NCBI GenBank assembly: GCA_964036275.1
Contig: CAXIWQ010000151.1
Coordinates: forward strand, 1-64,000
DNA from: Litoditis marina
Lineage: Eukaryota > Nematoda > Chromadorea > Rhabditida > Rhabditidae
Length of the DNA: 64,000 nucleotides
Reading direction: 5' to 3'
This document shows positions 61,001 to 64,000 of this stretch, piece by piece. Position 1 is the first letter of the stretch, and every line of letters starts with the position of its first letter. The notes below the pieces were generated by a model. The model saw only the letters and a list, made by a program, of their open reading frames with translations, did not search any database and was not told the DNA's origin. The translations under genes were made by a program, and so were the position numbers.

Positions 61001-64000
61001 TTGTAGTTGGGAGCAACAGACTTGATAGCCGTATGATTTTTTTTGTAGCTGCAAGTCAAAATGTCGATAACCGCGTTAATTCGTTTTTGTGGCTGTGCGC
61101 CACAGAATAGATTGTCGTATTAGGTTTTTGTAGCTGGGAGCAACTGACTTGATAGCCGTATTAACTTTTTTCTGTAGCTGCAAAGCAAACAGTCGATAAC
61201 CGCGTTAATTCGTATTTTGTGGCTGTGCGCCACAGAATAGATAGTCGTATTAGGTTTTTTGTAGCTGGGAGCAACATACTTGATAGCCGTATAAACTTTT
61301 TTCTGTAGCTGCACGGCAAAGAGTCAATAACCGCGTTAATTTGTCTTTTGTGGCTGTGCGCCACAGAATATATAGTCGTATTAGGTTTTTGTAGCCATGA
61401 GCAACAGACTTGATAGCCGTATAAACTTTTTTCTGTAGCTGCAAGGCAAAGAGGTAATAACCGCGTTAATTTGTCTTTTGTGGCTGTGCGCCACAGAATA
61501 GATTGTCGTATCAGGTTTTTGTAGCTGGGAGCAACAGACTTGATAGCCGTATGAACTTTTCTCTGTAGCTGCAAGCCAACAAGTCGATAACCGCGATAAT
61601 TCGTATTTTGTGGCTGTGCGCCACAGAATAGATTGTCGTAATAGGTTTTTGTAGCTGGGAGCAACAGATTTGATAGCCGTATGGAATGTTCTCTGTAGCT
61701 GCAAGGCAAAGAGTCGATAACCGCGTTAATTCGTATTTTGTGGCTGTGCGCCACAGAATAGTATTAGGTTTTTGTAGCTGGGAGCAACATACTTGATAGC
61801 CGTATAACTTTTTTCCTGTAGCTGCACGGCAAAGAGTCAATAACCGCGTTAATTTGTCTTTTGTGGCTGTGCGCCACAGAATATAAAGTCGAATTAGGTT
61901 TTCGTAGCTGGGAGCAACAGACTTGATAGCCGTATGAACTTTTTTCTGTAGCTGCCAGGCAAAGAGGTAATAACCGCGTTAATTTGTCTTTTGTGGCTGT
62001 GCGCCACAGAATAGATTGTCGTATCAGGTTTTTGTAGCTGGGAGCAACATACTTGATAGCCGTATGAACTTTTCTCTGTAGCTGCAAGCCAACAAGTCGA
62101 TAACCGCGATAATTCGTATTTTGTGGCTGTGCGCCACAGAATAGTATTAGGTTTTTGTAGCTGGGAGCAACATACTTGATAGCCGTATAACCTTTTTCCT
62201 GTAGCTGCACGGCAAAGAGTCAATAACCGCGTTAATTTGTCTTTTGTGGCTGTGCGCCACAGAATATAAAGTCGTATTAGGTTTTCGTAGCTGGGAGCAA
62301 CAGACTTGATAGCCGTATGAACTTTTTACTGTAGCTGCAAGGCAAAGAGTCAATAACCGCGTTAATTTGTATTTTGTGGCTGTGCGCCACAGAATATAAA
62401 GTCGTATTATGTTTTTGTAGTTGGGAGCAACAGACTTGATAGCCGTATGATTTTTTTTGTAGCTGCAAGTCAAAATGTCGATAACCGCGTTAATTCGTTT
62501 TTGTGGCTGTGCGCCACAGAATAGATTGTCGTATTAGGTTTTTGTAGCTGGGAGCAACAGACTTGATAGCCGTATTAACTTTTTTCTGTAGCTGCAAAGC
62601 AAACAGTCGATAACCGCGTTAATTCGTATTTTGTGGCTGTGCGCCACAGAATAGATAGTCGTATTAGGTTTTTTGTAGCTGGGAGCAACATACTTGATAG
62701 CCGTATAAACTTTTTTCTGTAGCTGCACGGCAAAGAGTCAATAACCGCGTTAATTTGTCTTTTGTGGCTGTGCGCCACAGAATATAAAGTCGTATTAGGT
62801 TTTTGTAGCCATGAGCAACAGACTTGATAGCCGTATAAACTTTTTTCTGTAGCTGCAAGGCAAAGAGGTAATAACCGCGTTAATTTGTCTTTTGTGGCTG
62901 TGCGCCACAGAATAGATTGTCGTATCAGGTTTTTGTAGCTGGGAGCAACAGACTTGATAGCCGTATGAACTTTTCTCTGTAGCTGCAAGCCAACAAGTCG
63001 ATAACCGCGATAATTCGTATTTTGTGGCTGTGCGCCACAGAATAGATTGTCGTAATAGGTTTTTGTAGCTGGGAGCAACAGATTTGATAGCCGTATGGAA
63101 TGTTCTCTGTAGCTGCAAGGCAAAGAGTCGATAACCGCGTTAATTCGTATTTTGTGGCTGTGCGCCACAGAATAGTATTAGGTTTTTGTAGCTGGGAGCA
63201 ACATACTTGATAGCCGTATAAACTTTTTTTCTGTAGCTGCACGGCAAAGAGTCAATAACCGCGTTAATTTGTCTTTTGTGGCTGTGCGCCACAGAATATA
63301 AAGTCGTATTAGGTTTTGTAGCCATGAGCAACAGACTTGATAGCCGTATAAACTTTTTTCTGTAGCTGCAAGGCAAAGAGGTAATAACCGCGTTAATTTG
63401 TCTTTTGTGGCTGTGCGCCACAGAATAGATTGTCGTATCAGGTTTTTGTAGCTGGGAGCAACAGACTTGATAGCCGTATGAACTTTTCTCTGTAGCTGCA
63501 AGCCAACAAGTCGATAACCGCGATAATTCGTATTTTGTGGCTGTGCGCCACAGAATAGATTGTCGTAATAGGTTTTTGTAGCTGGGAGCAACAGATTTGA
63601 TAGCCGTATGGAATGTTCTCTGTAGCTGCAAGGCAAAGAGTCGATAACCGCGTTAATTCGTATTTTGTGGCTGTGCGCCACAGAATAGTATTAGGTTTTT
63701 GTAGCTGGGAGCAACATACTTGATAGCCGTATAACTTTTTTCCTGTAGCTGCACGGCAAAGAGTCAATAACCGCGTTAATTTGTCTTTTGTGGCTGTGCG
63801 CCACAGAATATAAAGTCGAATTAGGTTTTCGTAGCTGGGAGCAACAGACTTGATAGCCGTATGAACTTTTTTCTGTAGCTGCAAGGCAAAGAGGTAATAA
63901 CCGCGTTAATTTGTCTTTTGTGGCTGTGCGCCACAGAATAGATTGTCGTATCAGGTTTTTGTAGCTGGGAGCAACAGACTTGATAGCCGTATGAACTTTT
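55051..64000 (+). repeat. Right-hand HOR domain with GAATAGTATTAGG deletion monomers
   Basis: A seven-base deletion turns GAATAGATTGTCGTATTAGG into GAATAGTATTAGG. I count ten copies, at about 55561, 57632, 59053, 59569, 59951, 60462, 61756, 62139, 63170 and 63681, and none to the left. Other domain markers are GTCGTAATAGG, GTATGGAATG, GCGCCTTAGAATAG, GCTGCTAGGC and AATGTCGATAACC in the Z monomers. Blocks recur at offsets 1,421 (56,219 and 57,640), 2,702 (58,459 and 61,161) and 1,414 (61,161 and 62,575). Z anchors at 56,933, 58,354, 61,056 and 62,470 show the same spacings. The array runs off the window inside this domain. Confidence 0.85.

Larger units (their letters stand above)
1..64000. 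repeat. Satellite DNA array, 130-bp monomer, about 490 tandem copies
   Basis: The same roughly 130-bp unit recurs head to tail from the first to the last base with no interruption. The landmark GATAGCCGTAT recurs every 126-131 bases, and the array leaves the window at both ends, so its true length is unknown. The phase drifts by only about 21 bases over 492 periods because small deletions and short extra units nearly cancel. Every monomer I read is in the same orientation. No unique sequence, mobile element, tRNA, rRNA or gene interrupts it. Nested higher-order repeats and variant-specific domains are typical of eukaryotic heterochromatic satellites evolving by unequal exchange and gene conversion. 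Centromeric, pericentromeric and subtelomeric locations all remain possible, and I cannot assign a species or a named satellite family. Confidence 0.98.

Noticed and set aside
1..64000. CRISPR array
   Set aside because: The period is regular, but there is no repeat-plus-unique-spacer pattern. The whole 130 bp is repeated with only scattered substitutions, and no cas gene is present.
1..64000. Bacterial or phage origin of the window
   Set aside because: There is no coding density, no operon structure and no ribosome-binding sites, and a 64-kb homogeneous tandem array with nested HORs is not known from bacterial genomes. Contamination or assembly artefact cannot be excluded from sequence alone.

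Overview
The whole 64 kb window is one uninterrupted tandem array of a single satellite DNA family. The basic monomer is about 130 bp, so there are roughly 490 copies, all in the same orientation. I see no unique sequence, no protein-coding gene, no RNA gene, no transposon insertion and no inversion. An array of this size with this layered structure points to eukaryotic heterochromatin: centromeric, pericentromeric, subtelomeric or a knob. The sequence does not identify the species, and I do not recognise the family by name. GC content of the consensus is about 43% (hand count: 32 A, 22 C, 34 G, 42 T in 130 bases).

The repeat has at least three nested levels. (1) Each monomer is itself three diverged subrepeats of 45, 41 and 44 bp (here S1, S2, S3), each opening with TGTAGCTG or TGTGGCTG and ending in a T-tract. 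This implies an ancestral unit of about 43 bp that trimerised before the 130-bp unit was amplified. (2) The 130-bp monomers fall into recognisable variant classes. (3) Ordered strings of these classes form higher-order repeats (HORs) that differ from one part of the window to another.

Layout by HOR domain (boundaries approximate, read by eye): 1-2.8 kb mixed variants with long-range duplicates; 2.8-4.8 kb a 6-monomer HOR of about 781 bp; 4.7-6.6 kb an 810-bp block repeated at 1,042 bp; 6.6-15.5 kb patchwork of the 6-monomer HOR with several kilobase-scale duplications; 15.5-22.6 kb a HOR of 1,347 bp with 1,607 and 2,386 bp length variants; 23-31.4 kb a 4,157-bp tandem duplication containing a 650-bp 5-monomer HOR; 31.5-36.7 kb a domain with 909/1,038/1,428-bp spacings; 36.7-39.6 kb heterogeneous; 39.6-43.3 kb a near-perfect 1,814-bp tandem duplication; 42.8-45.3 kb a 1,341-bp duplication; 46.7-53.2 kb three copies of a 2.08-2.2 kb HOR; 53.2-55 kb a 1,294-bp repeat; 55-64 kb a domain with its own 7-bp-deletion marker and about 1,414-1,421 bp spacing.

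Long minus-strand open frames occur throughout, but they are a by-product of the repeat. 130 leaves remainder 1 when divided by 3, so one frame runs through all three phases of successive monomers until a phase that contains stops. The frames open on TTG, GTG or CTG rather than ATG, and they recur hundreds of times. No CDS is annotated.

The most informative signals are the fossil 43-bp trimer, the rare S1-only truncated units showing exchange between subrepeats, the HOR length variants that differ by exactly one or two monomers, a conserved TGTGGC-N5-GCCACA dyad in nearly every monomer, and the fact that the commonest monomer polymorphisms lie at CpG sites and look like CpG transitions.
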